From: a virus
Strand: one strand, 5' to 3'
Length of the DNA stretch: 64,000 bases
IMG/VR virus record: IMGVR_UViG_3300031823_000001
Coordinates: 62,001 to 126,000 of that record
The notes beneath the pieces were generated by a model. It worked only from the letters and a program-made list of their open reading frames with translations. It was not told the origin of the DNA and did no database searches. Made by a program: the position numbers and the translations under genes. Below are positions 1 through 6,242 of this stretch, piece by piece. Within the stretch, counting starts at the first letter, position 1; the number at the start of each line of letters is the position of its first letter.

Positions 1-23
1 TCTATCCATTGAGCTACGTCCGC
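1..23 (-). tRNA. tRNA 5' end, truncated by window edge
   Basis: The minus strand reads a typical tRNA 5' end: acceptor strand GCGGACG, TA, then a GCTC D-stem. It closely matches the start of the tRNA-Gly(TCC) at 4473. The anticodon lies outside the window, so the isotype is unknown. The array therefore continues to the left. Confidence 0.8.
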
Positions 24-61
24 ATTAACGGGGCGGTCCCCAGGTGCCGCCGGGGACCGCT

Positions 62-140
62 AAGAGGAGGCAGGGCTCGAACCTGCAATGCGTGGGCTGG
101 CATCCCGCGCGCCAACGTCTACCAATTCCGCCACTCCTCA
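62..140 (-). tRNA. tRNA-Leu-like, anticodon unclear
   Basis: The D-arm has the Leu-type sequence GTGGCGGAATTGGTAGACG and the T-loop is canonical (TTCGAGC). The acceptor pairs at six positions with a U-U at 1:72. The anticodon stem TTGGC/GCCAG encloses nine bases (GCGCGGGAT) instead of seven and has no clear U33, so I cannot name the anticodon. It may be an unusual or decayed tRNA. Confidence 0.6.
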
Positions 141-144
141 CCCG

Positions 145-218
145 TGGGCGTACCTGGGATCGAACCAGGGACCTCTTCCGTGTCAGGGAAACGCGCGTTC
201 CGCTGCGCTACACGCCCA
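145..218 (-). tRNA. tRNA-Val(GAC)
   Basis: Clean cloverleaf. The stem TTTCC/GGAAG holds loop CTGACAC, giving anticodon GAC. Acceptor TGGGCGT-type pairing is complete. CCA is not encoded. Confidence 0.9.
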
Positions 219-299
219 GATACCGCAGCCTGTTCAGTCTCAGGTCCGTCCCCGGAGGGATGCGAGTCCCGGGCCTAGGCCCGGGAGGTCGCTGCGGCG

Positions 300-373
300 C
301 GGTCGTGACGGGACTCGAACCCGCGATCTCCTCCTTGACAGGGAGGTGAGCACTCCGTCTGCTCTGCACAACC
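300..373 (-). tRNA. tRNA-Asp(GTC)
   Basis: Acceptor GGTTGTG pairs with CACGACC. The stem CCTCC/GGAGG holds loop CTGTCAA, giving anticodon GTC. The discriminator is G, as expected for Asp. Confidence 0.93.
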
Positions 374-449
374 ATGCCTGCTGCACCTTGGCGTCGGTGC
401 TTCCCTCCCCGGACGGCCCGGGTGGTGTCGGAGCGTGCAGGACCGCTCG

Positions 450-523
450 GCTCCGGTACCTGGACTCGAACCAGGAGGCGCGGATTAACAGTCCGCTCGT
501 TTACCGATTAACGGACACCGGAA
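450..523 (-). tRNA. tRNA-Asn(GTT)
   Basis: Acceptor TTCCGGT pairs with ACCGGAG. The stem GCGGA/TCCGC holds loop CTGTTAA, giving anticodon GTT. The T-loop TTCGAGT is canonical. Confidence 0.92.
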
Positions 524-703
524 TGGTTCCCCGCTTCCGGTCAGCAGTGCGGGGAGAACTGCGTTCCGAAGACCACCGGGAGCGACCCGGTGCCGACCTT
601 GCCCTTTCTGAGAGCCGGCCGGGCCAGGGCCGGTGGACGGCCAGGCGGTAGCGTTCTGCCTCCCTTACACCCGGGCGTAAAGGCGCTAGGCCTGTCTCTC
701 TCG

Positions 704-776
704 TAGCGGAGGCAGGACTTGAACCTGCGACCTCTGGGTTATGAGCCCAGCGAGCTACCGGCTGCTCCACTCCGCG
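704..776 (-). tRNA. initiator tRNA-fMet(CAT)
   Basis: The sequence has the bacterial initiator hallmarks. Position 1:72 is unpaired (C1:U72; C1:A72 is usual), and three G-C pairs (GGG/CCC) close the anticodon loop CTCATAA. The D-arm GAGCAGCCGGTAGCTC matches initiator tRNAs. It would supply a phage copy of the start tRNA. The 1:72 mismatch blocks elongator use in known initiators. Confidence 0.93.
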
Positions 777-891
777 TCGTGCTCCCAGGGTATCCCGGGA
801 GGTATCTGTCTCGCACCTGCGAATTTCAGCCCACCAGTGCAAGCGCCCGGATGCCGTAAGAGGGCCGTCCTCTCGCTCCGGCATCCCCAGG

Positions 892-963
892 TGGCCCCAG
901 ACGGTTCCGACCCGTCTTCTCCTGCTTGAAAGGCAAGCGGCCTAGCCATTGGCCGATGGGGTC
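892..963 (-). tRNA. tRNA-Glu(TTC), divergent T-loop
   Basis: The loop CTTTCAA gives anticodon TTC and the D-arm is GCCAATGGCTAGGC. The T-stem GACGG/CCGTC is intact, but the loop is GTCGGAA rather than TTCGAAT, and the acceptor has an A2:C71 mismatch. It is either functional with unusual T-loop chemistry or decaying. Confidence 0.65.
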
Positions 964-997
964 TAGAATGTTACTCGCCGAGTCGGCTGACAACACC

Positions 998-1003
998 TAT
1001 ACT
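998..1003 (+). promoter_or_regulatory. -10 box TATACT, leaderless start
   Basis: TATACT ends six bases before the ATG at 1010, so transcription should begin at the start codon itself. There is no ribosome-binding site, which fits leaderless initiation. No good -35 box is seen. Confidence 0.5.
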
Positions 1004-1009
1004 TAATTC

Positions 1010-1414
1010 ATGAACACCACCACTCAAGGAGAAATAAGCGAAGGCCACGTCATCGCGCACCTACTGAAGCGCGGCTACGCCGTGTCCATACCATTCGGTA
1101 ACAACCAGCGATATGACCTTGTAATCGATGACGGAAGCCATTTGTGGCGAGCCCAGACAAAAACAGCTCGGCTAGAAAAGGGCTGCCTGGTGTTCAATTG
1201 CAGCAATAACGGATACAAGGGCGTACGCAAGACGTATCAGGGGCAGATCGACCTCTTCCTGATCTACAGCCCACACACAGATAAGGTCTATCGGGTACCC
1301 ATCGAAGCAGCTACTGTCACGTCGATGATGCTGCGTATCGACCCGACCAGGGCAGGGAGCCCCAAGTCACCGAAGCATCCGATCAAGTGGGCTAGCGACT
1401 ACGAGCTGACCTGA
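1010..1414 (+). CDS. PD-(D/E)XK homing-type endonuclease
   Basis: The 134-residue protein has the core of the PDDEXK_5 / I-Ssp6803I-like nuclease family: an N-terminal helix, then RYDLVID (about residues 34-40) supplying the catalytic Asp, then a strand with QTK (about 49-51) in place of the usual ExK. Relatives are homing endonucleases, some of which cut tRNA genes. It is the only gene on the plus strand inside the minus-strand tRNA array and lies between tRNA-Glu(TTC) and tRNA-Glu(CTC). It is lower in GC than its surroundings, which suggests recent arrival. It starts leaderless behind TATACT. Family assignment is fairly sure; the target is inferred. Confidence 0.75.
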   Translation: MNTTTQGEISEGHVIAHLLKRGYAVSIPFGNNQRYDLVIDDGSHLWRAQTKTARLEKGCLVFNCSNNGYKGVRKTYQGQIDLFLIYSPHTDKVYRVPIEAATVTSMMLRIDPTRAGSPKSPKHPIKWASDYELT

Positions 1415-1415
1415 G

Positions 1416-1490
1416 TGGTCCCGACGGGATTCGAACCCGTGTCAGTTGGTTGAGAACCAACCATCCTGAACCTGACTAGACGACAGGACC
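1416..1490 (-). tRNA. tRNA-Glu(CTC)
   Basis: The stem GTTGG/CCAAC holds loop TTCTCAA, giving anticodon CTC. Acceptor GGTCCTG pairs with CGGGACC and the T-loop is canonical. It begins two bases past the nuclease stop codon, in the opposite orientation. Confidence 0.92.
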
Positions 1491-1578
1491 ATGTTCCGCA
1501 CGGCTTGACCGACCGCCGGAGAGCACCCGGGGCTAGCAACCGGGTTCACGGGGCCGTCTTTAAGCGCGGCCGTTCAAG

Positions 1579-1651
1579 TGCGCCATGAGGGTCTCGAACC
1601 CTCGGCCAGCCCCTTAGAAGGAGGCTGCTCTGTCCGCTGAGCTAATGGCGC
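1579..1651 (-). tRNA. tRNA-Arg(TCT)
   Basis: Acceptor GCGCCAT/ATGGCGC is perfect. The stem GCCTC/GGGGC holds loop CTTCTAA, giving anticodon TCT, which reads the AGA codon rare in GC-rich hosts. Confidence 0.92.
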
Positions 1652-1660
1652 AGATGCTAG

Positions 1661-1733
1661 TGGGCCGCCAGGGGATCGAACCCTGAACCCGTCGGTTAAA
1701 AGCCGACAACTCTGCCGATTGAGTTAGCGGCCC
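1661..1733 (-). tRNA. tRNA-Lys(TTT)
   Basis: The stem GTCGG/CCGAC holds loop CTTTTAA, giving anticodon TTT. Acceptor and T-arm are complete; CCA is not encoded. Confidence 0.93.
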
Positions 1734-1784
1734 GCGATCGGTATTCGCCGGGCCTGTTTCTCGTACATGTTTTCTCCGTCCCGG

Positions 1785-1857
1785 TGGGCCGTGTACGGAT
1801 TGAACGCACGACTCTCACCTTATAAGGGTGCCACTCTTACCACTGAGTTAACGGCCC
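1785..1857 (-). tRNA. tRNA-Ile(TAT)
   Basis: The loop CTTATAA gives anticodon TAT, which reads ATA directly without the modified CAT tRNA. The anticodon stem has one G-A mismatch at its base. Confidence 0.88.
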
Positions 1858-1862
1858 CTGAG

Positions 1863-1935
1863 TAGCGGTAGAGGGGATCGAACCCCCGACAACCCGATCA
1901 TGAGTCGGGCGCTCTGCCGACTGAGCTACACCGCC
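1863..1935 (-). tRNA. tRNA-Met(CAT), elongator type
   Basis: The stem CCCGA/TCGGG holds loop CTCATGA. Position 1:72 is a G-U pair, so this is not an initiator. A lysidine-modified Ile role (reading ATA) cannot be excluded, but a dedicated Ile(TAT) is next door. Confidence 0.85.
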
Positions 1936-2021
1936 ATGGCGCACCCGGGGTCCCTCACAGCCTCCTGGCGAGCCAGGCTGCCGACCTACCCATCCGGTCG
2001 TACCCTCCGCCGGGTGCACTG

Positions 2022-2095
2022 TGGGCGAAAGAGGAATTGAACCTCTGACCTCCCGGTTATCAGCCGGACGCTCTAACCAACTGAGCTACCCGCCC
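2022..2095 (-). tRNA. tRNA-Ile(GAT)
   Basis: The stem CCGG/CCGG holds loop CTGATAA, giving anticodon GAT. The D-loop is standard and the T-loop is TTCAATT. Confidence 0.92.
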
Positions 2096-2106
2096 ATTTA
2101 CCTGCG

Positions 2107-2192
2107 CAGAGGATTGAGGTGCCGACCCCCACGGCCCTTCCGGACCGCCGCCGGTTTTCGAGACCGGATGCGCCGCCGGGCGCGAACCCTCC
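2107..2192 (-). tRNA. tRNA-Ser(CGA), divergent
   Basis: Class II length (86 nt). The stem CCGGT/ACCGG holds loop CTCGAAA, giving anticodon CGA. The discriminator is G, as in Ser tRNAs. The T-loop is GTCGGCA, nearly the same departure from TTCGAAT as in tRNA-Glu(TTC) at 892, and the D-arm is short. Confidence 0.65.
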
Positions 2193-2244
2193 ACTATCTG
2201 CGGTCGCCCCTGGGAACGCTTTGCGGCCGGAGCCTTGCACGGGT

Positions 2245-2277
2245 CGCAGCACCCGTAGCGGGGAGTCGAACCCCACG
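2245..2277 (-). other. tRNA 3'-half remnant closed by a hairpin
   Basis: Immediately after tRNA-Ser(GGA) the minus strand reads a T-arm with canonical loop TTCGACT, then TACGGGT. Six bases later comes ACCCGTG, which pairs with it over seven bases. No anticodon arm is present. It looks like the 3' piece of a lost tRNA, or a permuted tRNA too decayed to prove. Confidence 0.4.
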
Positions 2278-2362
2278 CGGAGAGAGCGAGATTTGAACTC
2301 GCGAGGCGTTGCCACCAACACGCTTTCCAGGCGTGCGCCCTAGGCCACTAGGCGACCTCTCC
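2278..2362 (-). tRNA. tRNA-Ser(GGA)
   Basis: Class II. The stem CACGC/GCGTG holds loop CTGGAAA, giving anticodon GGA. There is a long variable arm, discriminator G, and a complete acceptor GGAGAGG. Confidence 0.92.
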
Positions 2363-2524
2363 ATGCACGGCCGGATGACCTCCCGGGTTTCCCCTCGGGG
2401 GCTCGCTCCCGCCTGCCGCTGCCTTGCCGCGCGTCAGCAGCAGCGCAGTCACGAGCTGGAAGGTCATCCAAGTGCCGGTCCCGGCTTCCGGTGTACCCAG
2501 GGTGGGAGCCTGCCGGGACCCGAG

Positions 2525-2609
2525 CGGAGGGAGCGAGATTCGAACTCGCGAGGGCGGACCCAACTGCATTAGCGGTGCAGCGCCATAGGCCGGACTAGGC
2601 GACCCCTCC
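2525..2609 (-). tRNA. tRNA-Ser(GCT)
   Basis: Class II. The stem CTGCA/TGCAG holds loop CCGCTAA, giving anticodon GCT (with C33). There is a long variable arm and discriminator G. Confidence 0.92.
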
Positions 2610-2710
2610 ATGTGCGCTGCTCCCCCAGATCCAGGCTCGGGGTGGTAGCTCCCCGGCATAGTCCTGGAGCGGAGCCGGGGTCGCCAGGGTGCCGCAGCGC
2701 GGGCACCCTG

Positions 2711-2797
2711 TGGTGGGCGAAGAGGGACTTGAACCCTCACATCCTTGCGGGATACACGGGCCTGAACCGTGCGCGTCTGCCGTTCCGCCACACGCCC
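2711..2797 (-). tRNA. tRNA-Leu(CAG), CCA encoded
   Basis: Class II. The stem CACGG/CCGTG holds loop TTCAGGC, giving anticodon CAG. The 3' CCA is in the DNA, one of three such genes here with Leu(CAA) and Pro(GGG). Confidence 0.93.
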
Positions 2798-2915
2798 ATG
2801 GAGTGCTCCGCCAACCCGAAGCCCTCTTAGATCTAGCGTCTCGGCAACCGTCATCTCACCAGCCCGGAGACCTCGGGGCTGGCAGCTCGTGGAGCCTGGT
2901 GTGTTGGCGACGCTG

Positions 2916-2988
2916 AGCGGATAACCGGGTTCGAACCGGCGACATCCACCTTGGGAAGGTGGCGCTCTGCCTGCTGAGCTACATCCGC
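2916..2988 (-). tRNA. tRNA-Gly(CCC)
   Basis: The stem CCACC/GGTGG holds loop TTCCCAA, giving anticodon CCC. Acceptor GCGGATG is complete and the discriminator is U. Confidence 0.93.
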
Positions 2989-3084
2989 ATGACCTGGGGT
3001 CCCCTTCAGGCCGCGTCCGGCCTCGGAGGGCGCTCTGTACCATGGCTCGGGCTTTGGGCCAGCAGAGGCGTGGTACCCCAGTTG

Positions 3085-3156
3085 AGCGGATAACGGGGAT
3101 CGAACCCGCGACCTACACCTTGGCAAGGTGTCGCGCTACCACTGCGCCACATCCGC
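3085..3156 (-). tRNA. tRNA-Gly(GCC)
   Basis: The loop TTGCCAA in stem CACC/GGTG gives anticodon GCC. Its acceptor is nearly identical to Gly(CCC), suggesting duplication followed by anticodon change. Confidence 0.93.
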
Positions 3157-3168
3157 ATGCTTACTGCG

Positions 3169-3241
3169 AGCCCGGAGCCGGATTCGAACCGGCGACCTGC
3201 TCCCTACCATGGAGCCGCTCTGCCGCTGGAGCTATCCGGGC
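3169..3241 (-). tRNA. tRNA-Thr(GGT)
   Basis: The stem GCTCC/GGAGC holds loop ATGGTAG, giving anticodon GGT. Acceptor GCCCGGA/TCCGGGC is perfect. Confidence 0.93.
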
Positions 3242-3252
3242 ATGTTCTTGCG

Positions 3253-3327
3253 CTGGGCGGCAGGGACTCGAACCCCGAACCTCCGGGACCAAAGCCCGGC
3301 GCTCTGCCAAAGTTGAGCTAACGCCCA
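3253..3327 (-). tRNA. tRNA-Gln(TTG)
   Basis: The stem CCGGG/CCCGG holds loop CTTTGGT, giving anticodon TTG. U1:A72 and G73 fit known Gln identity elements. Confidence 0.92.
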
Positions 3328-3332
3328 CTGTG

Positions 3333-3405
3333 AGCCGCCTAACGGATTCGAACCGATGACCCTCCGCTTACAAGGCGACTGCTCTTCCTGCTGAGCTAAG
3401 GCGGC
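3333..3405 (-). tRNA. tRNA-Thr(TGT)
   Basis: The loop CTTGTAA gives anticodon TGT. Acceptor GCCGCCT/AGGCGGC is perfect. Confidence 0.92.
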
Positions 3406-3523
3406 GTAGTCCGGGGTACCCTCCCGGTCCAGGACAACCAAGTACCACAGGCACGATGTTCCACAAGCCTGCCGTCCCCGCTCTGCCGGGCTCATATACG
3501 TTTCGCCCGGTTTATCCTGCCCG

Positions 3524-3610
3524 TGTCCGAGGAGGGAATCGAACCCTCACGCCCGTGGGTATGGGCACTAGCACCTCAAGCTAGCGCGGCTGCCGTTACG
3601 CCACCCGGAC
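3524..3610 (-). tRNA. tRNA-Leu(GAG)
   Basis: Class II. The stem CTAGC/GCTAG holds loop TTGAGGT, giving anticodon GAG. There is a long GC variable arm. Confidence 0.92.
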
Positions 3611-3866
3611 ATAAGTCAGACCTACACCCGGGCCGTACTGCCCGGCATCCTTCTCCCGCTTGTCCAGGCTCGGCCTGGCGAGTTCGGGCAACCTAACGCG
3701 GCCCCGAGGGGTCTCCCCTGCCTCGGTCTGACGATCATGGTGACGGCCTCAGCCCTAGCCGCCACGGGAGCCCCGCCTGTACCTCGCTCCTTCTAACTGC
3801 CGGACGTTTCCACCCTCCGCTACCCGGACGTATCTGCAAGGCCGAAGCCCTCGGTGGGACACTACG

Positions 3867-3939
3867 AGCCCCGGAACGGAATCGAACCGTTGACCTCACC
3901 ATTACGAGTGGCGTGCTCTGCCATCTGAGCTACAGGGGC
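3867..3939 (-). tRNA. tRNA-Thr(CGT)
   Basis: The stem CGCCA/TGGTG holds loop CTCGTAA, giving anticodon CGT. The acceptor has one U6:C67 mismatch. Confidence 0.9.
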
Positions 3940-4016
3940 TGGATGCCGCGCTCGATCCGTCTAAGCTACCGGCCCACGGGCGGACCGGACGGGACTCGAA
4001 CCCGCCTCTACGGCTG
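3940..4016 (-). other. permuted tRNA-like locus (3' half before 5' half)
   Basis: This segment exactly fills the space between tRNA-Gln(CTG) and tRNA-Thr(CGT). In minus-strand order it has anticodon-stem 3' strand GCCGT, a canonical T-arm (GCGGG TTCGAGT CCCGT), acceptor 3' strand CCGGTCC, a 6-base link, acceptor 5' strand GGGCCGG, TA, a D-arm (GCTT...GAGC) and anticodon-stem 5' strand GCGGC. The two acceptor strands pair over 7 bp and the two anticodon strands over 5 bp. Joining the ends would close a 7-base loop ATCCACA with U33 and CCA as anticodon. One base (position 26) is missing against the standard fold. It is either a circularly permuted tRNA or the scar of a tandem tRNA duplication. 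Confidence 0.6.
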
Positions 4017-4092
4017 CTGGGGTACCAGGTCTCGAACCTGGAACCTCGGGCACCAGACGCCCGCGCTCTGCCATTGATTGAGCTATACCCCA
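4017..4092 (-). tRNA. tRNA-Gln(CTG)
   Basis: The stem CGGGC/GCCCG holds loop GTCTGGT, giving anticodon CTG. U1:A72 and G73 match Gln identity. Confidence 0.92.
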
Positions 4093-4119
4093 ATGCGGCG
4101 TTTACCGTCTGCCGTGGAC

Positions 4120-4203
4120 TGGTGGGCAAGGAGGGGGTCGAACCCTCATGTCGAAGACACCGGGACTTGAGGCCGGCGCGTCTGCCTGTTCCGCCACTCG
4201 CCC
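4120..4203 (-). tRNA. tRNA-Leu(CAA), CCA encoded
   Basis: Class II with the Leu D-arm. The loop CTCAAGT gives anticodon CAA, with a C-C mismatch closing the loop. CCA is encoded. Confidence 0.88.
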
Positions 4204-4395
4204 AGAGATTGCGGGGCCTGGCCGCCTTCCCCTTGCCAGCTCAGCGGCCAGGCCCGTGTGGACGGGGACCTGCCGCGAGTCCTGCCTGAGGCCTGAGCAC
4301 CGTCGCCCCACGGCCTGGAACCCTGCCGCACGGGTCTCCTCGCGGGTGGCCCGCGCCGCCCATCAGGAAGATACAGCATTTCAAGCCAGCTCGCG

Positions 4396-4468
4396 TGCGC
4401 CGTGAGGGACTCGAACCCCCGGCCCGCTGATTAAGAGTCAGCAACTCTACCGACTGAGTTAACGGCGC
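4396..4468 (-). tRNA. tRNA-Lys(CTT)
   Basis: The stem CTGA/TCAG holds loop CTCTTAA, giving anticodon CTT. Acceptor GCGCCGT/ACGGCGC is perfect. Confidence 0.93.
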
Positions 4469-4472
4469 CTGG

Positions 4473-4543
4473 AGCGGATGACGGGAGTCGAACCCGCGTG
4501 ACCAGCTTGGAAGGCTGGGGCTCTGCCACTGAGCTACGTCCGC
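4473..4543 (-). tRNA. tRNA-Gly(TCC)
   Basis: The stem CCAGC/GCTGG holds loop CTTCCAA, giving anticodon TCC. It completes a three-member Gly set. Confidence 0.93.
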
Positions 4544-4678
4544 ATGTGCCAATTCCACGGCAGTCCTTCATGACGGAACTGCCTCCCTTAACGCAGGGGT
4601 CACAGGCAACCTTCGCGCCCGGGAGCACTTCACCCCGGGCTGCCGCGATGATCCTGAGTGCACCAGGTCGCTGCATCG

Positions 4679-4736
4679 CACGGTCCCGGGGTTCGAACCC
4701 GGCTCGGCCCGTAGGCCTGGCGTCCCGCCGACCGCT
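4679..4736 (-). other. 58-nt mini tRNA-like structure
   Basis: A perfect T-arm (CCGGG TTCGAAC CCCGG) is followed by GACCGTG, which pairs with AGCGGTC 51 bases upstream at six of seven positions. Between them are only two tight hairpins, GGCG-GGA-CGCC and GGCC-TAC-GGGCC, in place of the D and anticodon arms. No anticodon loop exists. It may be a tRNA mimic or a shrunken pseudogene. Confidence 0.4.
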
Positions 4737-4792
4737 TTTCCGCCCGGGGCGCTTACCGGGCGGTCCAGGTGACGTCCGTACGCCTGTCACCG

Positions 4793-4866
4793 TGGTCACA
4801 GGGGCGATCGAATCCCCGGCCTGTCCCTTTTCAGGGGACCGCTCGTACCGTCTGAGCTATGTGACC
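4793..4866 (-). tRNA. tRNA-Phe(GAA)
   Basis: The stem GTCCC/GGGAC holds loop CTGAAAA, giving anticodon GAA. Acceptor GGTCACA/TGTGACC is perfect. Confidence 0.93.
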
Positions 4867-5031
4867 TTGAGTAGCGCCCCGGGGGTCGAGCCCGGCCCTG
4901 GGCGAGTGACCACCGCAGGTGCCCGGTTACCCCGGGCCTGCGGCGTCCGCCCGCCCTGTGCGTGCCACCACACCAAGCGCGGTACGCGGGTTGCGGTCCC
5001 GCGCTCCGGTGACCCCTGGCCTGGGGTCCCG

Positions 5032-5106
<75 letters not shown>

Positions 5107-5216
5107 TTGAAAGGCAGTGCACCCGGGAAAGCTGCGGGGTACCCCGCGAACCCGGGACATGCGTCCATGCTTCGGCCGACCACCTGGTTCGTCCAGATTC
5201 CTGCCTCGGCACTGCC
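5107..5216 (-). other. structured spacer between two tRNA-Pro genes
   Basis: The 110-base spacer is bounded by an 8-bp inverted repeat, GGCAGTGC at one end and GCACTGCC near the other. Inside are a CCCGGGTTCG T-arm-like piece and the palindrome GCGGGGTACCCCGC. It could fold as one closed structure or hold permuted tRNA remains. No anticodon arm can be assigned. Confidence 0.35.
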
Positions 5217-5291
5217 TGGTCGGGATAGCAGGGGTCGAACCTGCCGCCCCCCGGCCCCCAGCCGGGTGCGCTACCGCTGCGCCATATCCCG
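5217..5291 (-). tRNA. tRNA-Pro(GGG), CCA encoded
   Basis: The stem CCCGG/CCGGG holds loop CTGGGGG, giving anticodon GGG. C1:G72 is present and CCA is encoded. Confidence 0.92.
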
Positions 5292-5574
5292 AAGCGAATC
5301 CCTGGCAGGGCGTGGCCCTTCACTACCGCCGCACTTACGCCGGGGATTCTGTTTGCTCGGTGCCAGGCCCTAGCGTCGCGATCACTTCCTGGTCACCTGC
5401 ACGGTACTGCCGGACGGCTCTCGCCTCCCCGTGCTGTGGATGCGCCTGCCCTTTTATGAGTCCCCGGCAGGTACAGGGAGGTTAACGCCGCCCACCCGGC
5501 CGCCGCATGGCAACCAGGACTACTCCCCCTTGCGCGAGAGGGCTTCGGGGGCTGCGCAAGCCCCAGGCGACTCG

Positions 5575-5645
5575 TCGGGACAGCCGGGAACGAGCCGGCA
5601 CCTTCCTGCTTCCAGAGCAGGGGCTCTGCATTGAGCTACATCCCG
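5575..5645 (-). tRNA. tRNA-Pro(TGG), divergent loops
   Basis: Acceptor CGGGATG/TGTCCCG (C1:G72) and stem CCTGC/GCAGG are intact. Loop TCTGGAA gives anticodon TGG with C33 instead of U33. The T-loop is CTCGTTC. The overall fold is complete. Confidence 0.75.
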
Positions 5646-5750
5646 TCACCCGCGTCCGGAAGCCGTTATCCGGTTATGCATTCGGGCTCGCGGCGCCCGC
5701 CCGGCATCCTCCAGCGCTGAGCCTAGGATTCGCGCTGGCAATCACCAAGG

Positions 5751-5824
5751 TGGAGAAGAGGGGACTCGAACCCCTGACAACCCGGTTGCGGGCCGGGTGC
5801 TCTGCCAGACTGAGCTACATCCCC
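5751..5824 (-). tRNA. tRNA-Ala(CGC), C33
   Basis: The stem CCCGG/CCGGG holds loop CCCGCAA, giving anticodon CGC with C33. The acceptor carries G3:U70, the Ala identity pair. Confidence 0.82.
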
Positions 5825-6070
5825 AGGTACGCCGACGCGACTGTCTCCCGACGTGGTGCGACGCCGCTGACGTTTGGCTAAGGCAGTCAGCTAGCCCGGT
5901 ATAAGCCGGAAGCAGGCAGAGACCCCGCTGACAGGCGGAGGCGGCACCGTCGCGCCGCCCTGGTCTCCCGAAGAAGTCAAGCGCCCGGATCGCTCTCGGA
6001 CCTGCCTACGGACCTCGCTTGGCTAAAGAACATCTTCGTTGCCTTCCAACTAGTATCGGCTTCCGGCCGA
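5825..6070. other. gap in tRNA array
   Basis: No gene, tRNA or clear repeat is recognised in this GC-rich stretch. It lies left of the permuted tRNA-like locus and may hold decayed tRNA sequence. Confidence 0.5.
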
Positions 6071-6169
6071 TCACGGCAGTGCTCTCGCGTTTGGTTACGG
6101 TTCGCCGCACCCGCTGTTGAGCTATGCCCCCTCAGGGGCACCCGGTCTGGGGCCGGGATCGCTGCCTCG
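6071..6169 (-). other. second permuted tRNA-like locus
   Basis: After tRNA-Ala(GGC) the minus strand reads GGCAG, CGAT, a T-stem CCCGG/CCGGG (loop CCCCAGA, not canonical), TGCCCCT, two bases, GGGGGCA, TA, GCTC, a long D-loop of about 32 bases, GAGC, A, CTGCC. The acceptor strands pair over 7 bp, GCTC/GAGC form a D-stem, and CTGCC/GGCAG form a perfect 5-bp anticodon stem. The order is again 3' half then 5' half. The oversized D-loop and odd T-loop argue for decay or a different structured RNA. Confidence 0.45.
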
Positions 6170-6242
6170 TGGAGCCTATCGGATTCGAACCGATGACCTT
6201 CTCCATGCCATGGAGACGCGCTACCAACTGCGCTAAGGCCCC
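6170..6242 (-). tRNA. tRNA-Ala(GGC)
   Basis: The stem TCTCC/GGAGA holds loop ATGGCAT, giving anticodon GGC. G3:U70 is present. Confidence 0.92.

Noticed and set aside
88-651. Long open frame across the tRNA array, plus-strand
   Set aside because: It runs through several intact tRNA genes and has no ribosome-binding site; GC-rich tRNA DNA lacks stops in many frames.
2245-2277. tmRNA-like 3' end
   Set aside because: The T-arm GGGGTTCGACTCCCC resembles tmRNA, but no tag-peptide frame, 5' partner in normal order or pseudoknots are seen.
4871-5030. Possible tRNA with a CTCGACC T-loop and a long hairpin with loop GGTAA
   Set aside because: The T-stem pairs, but no matching acceptor 5' strand or D-arm could be found.
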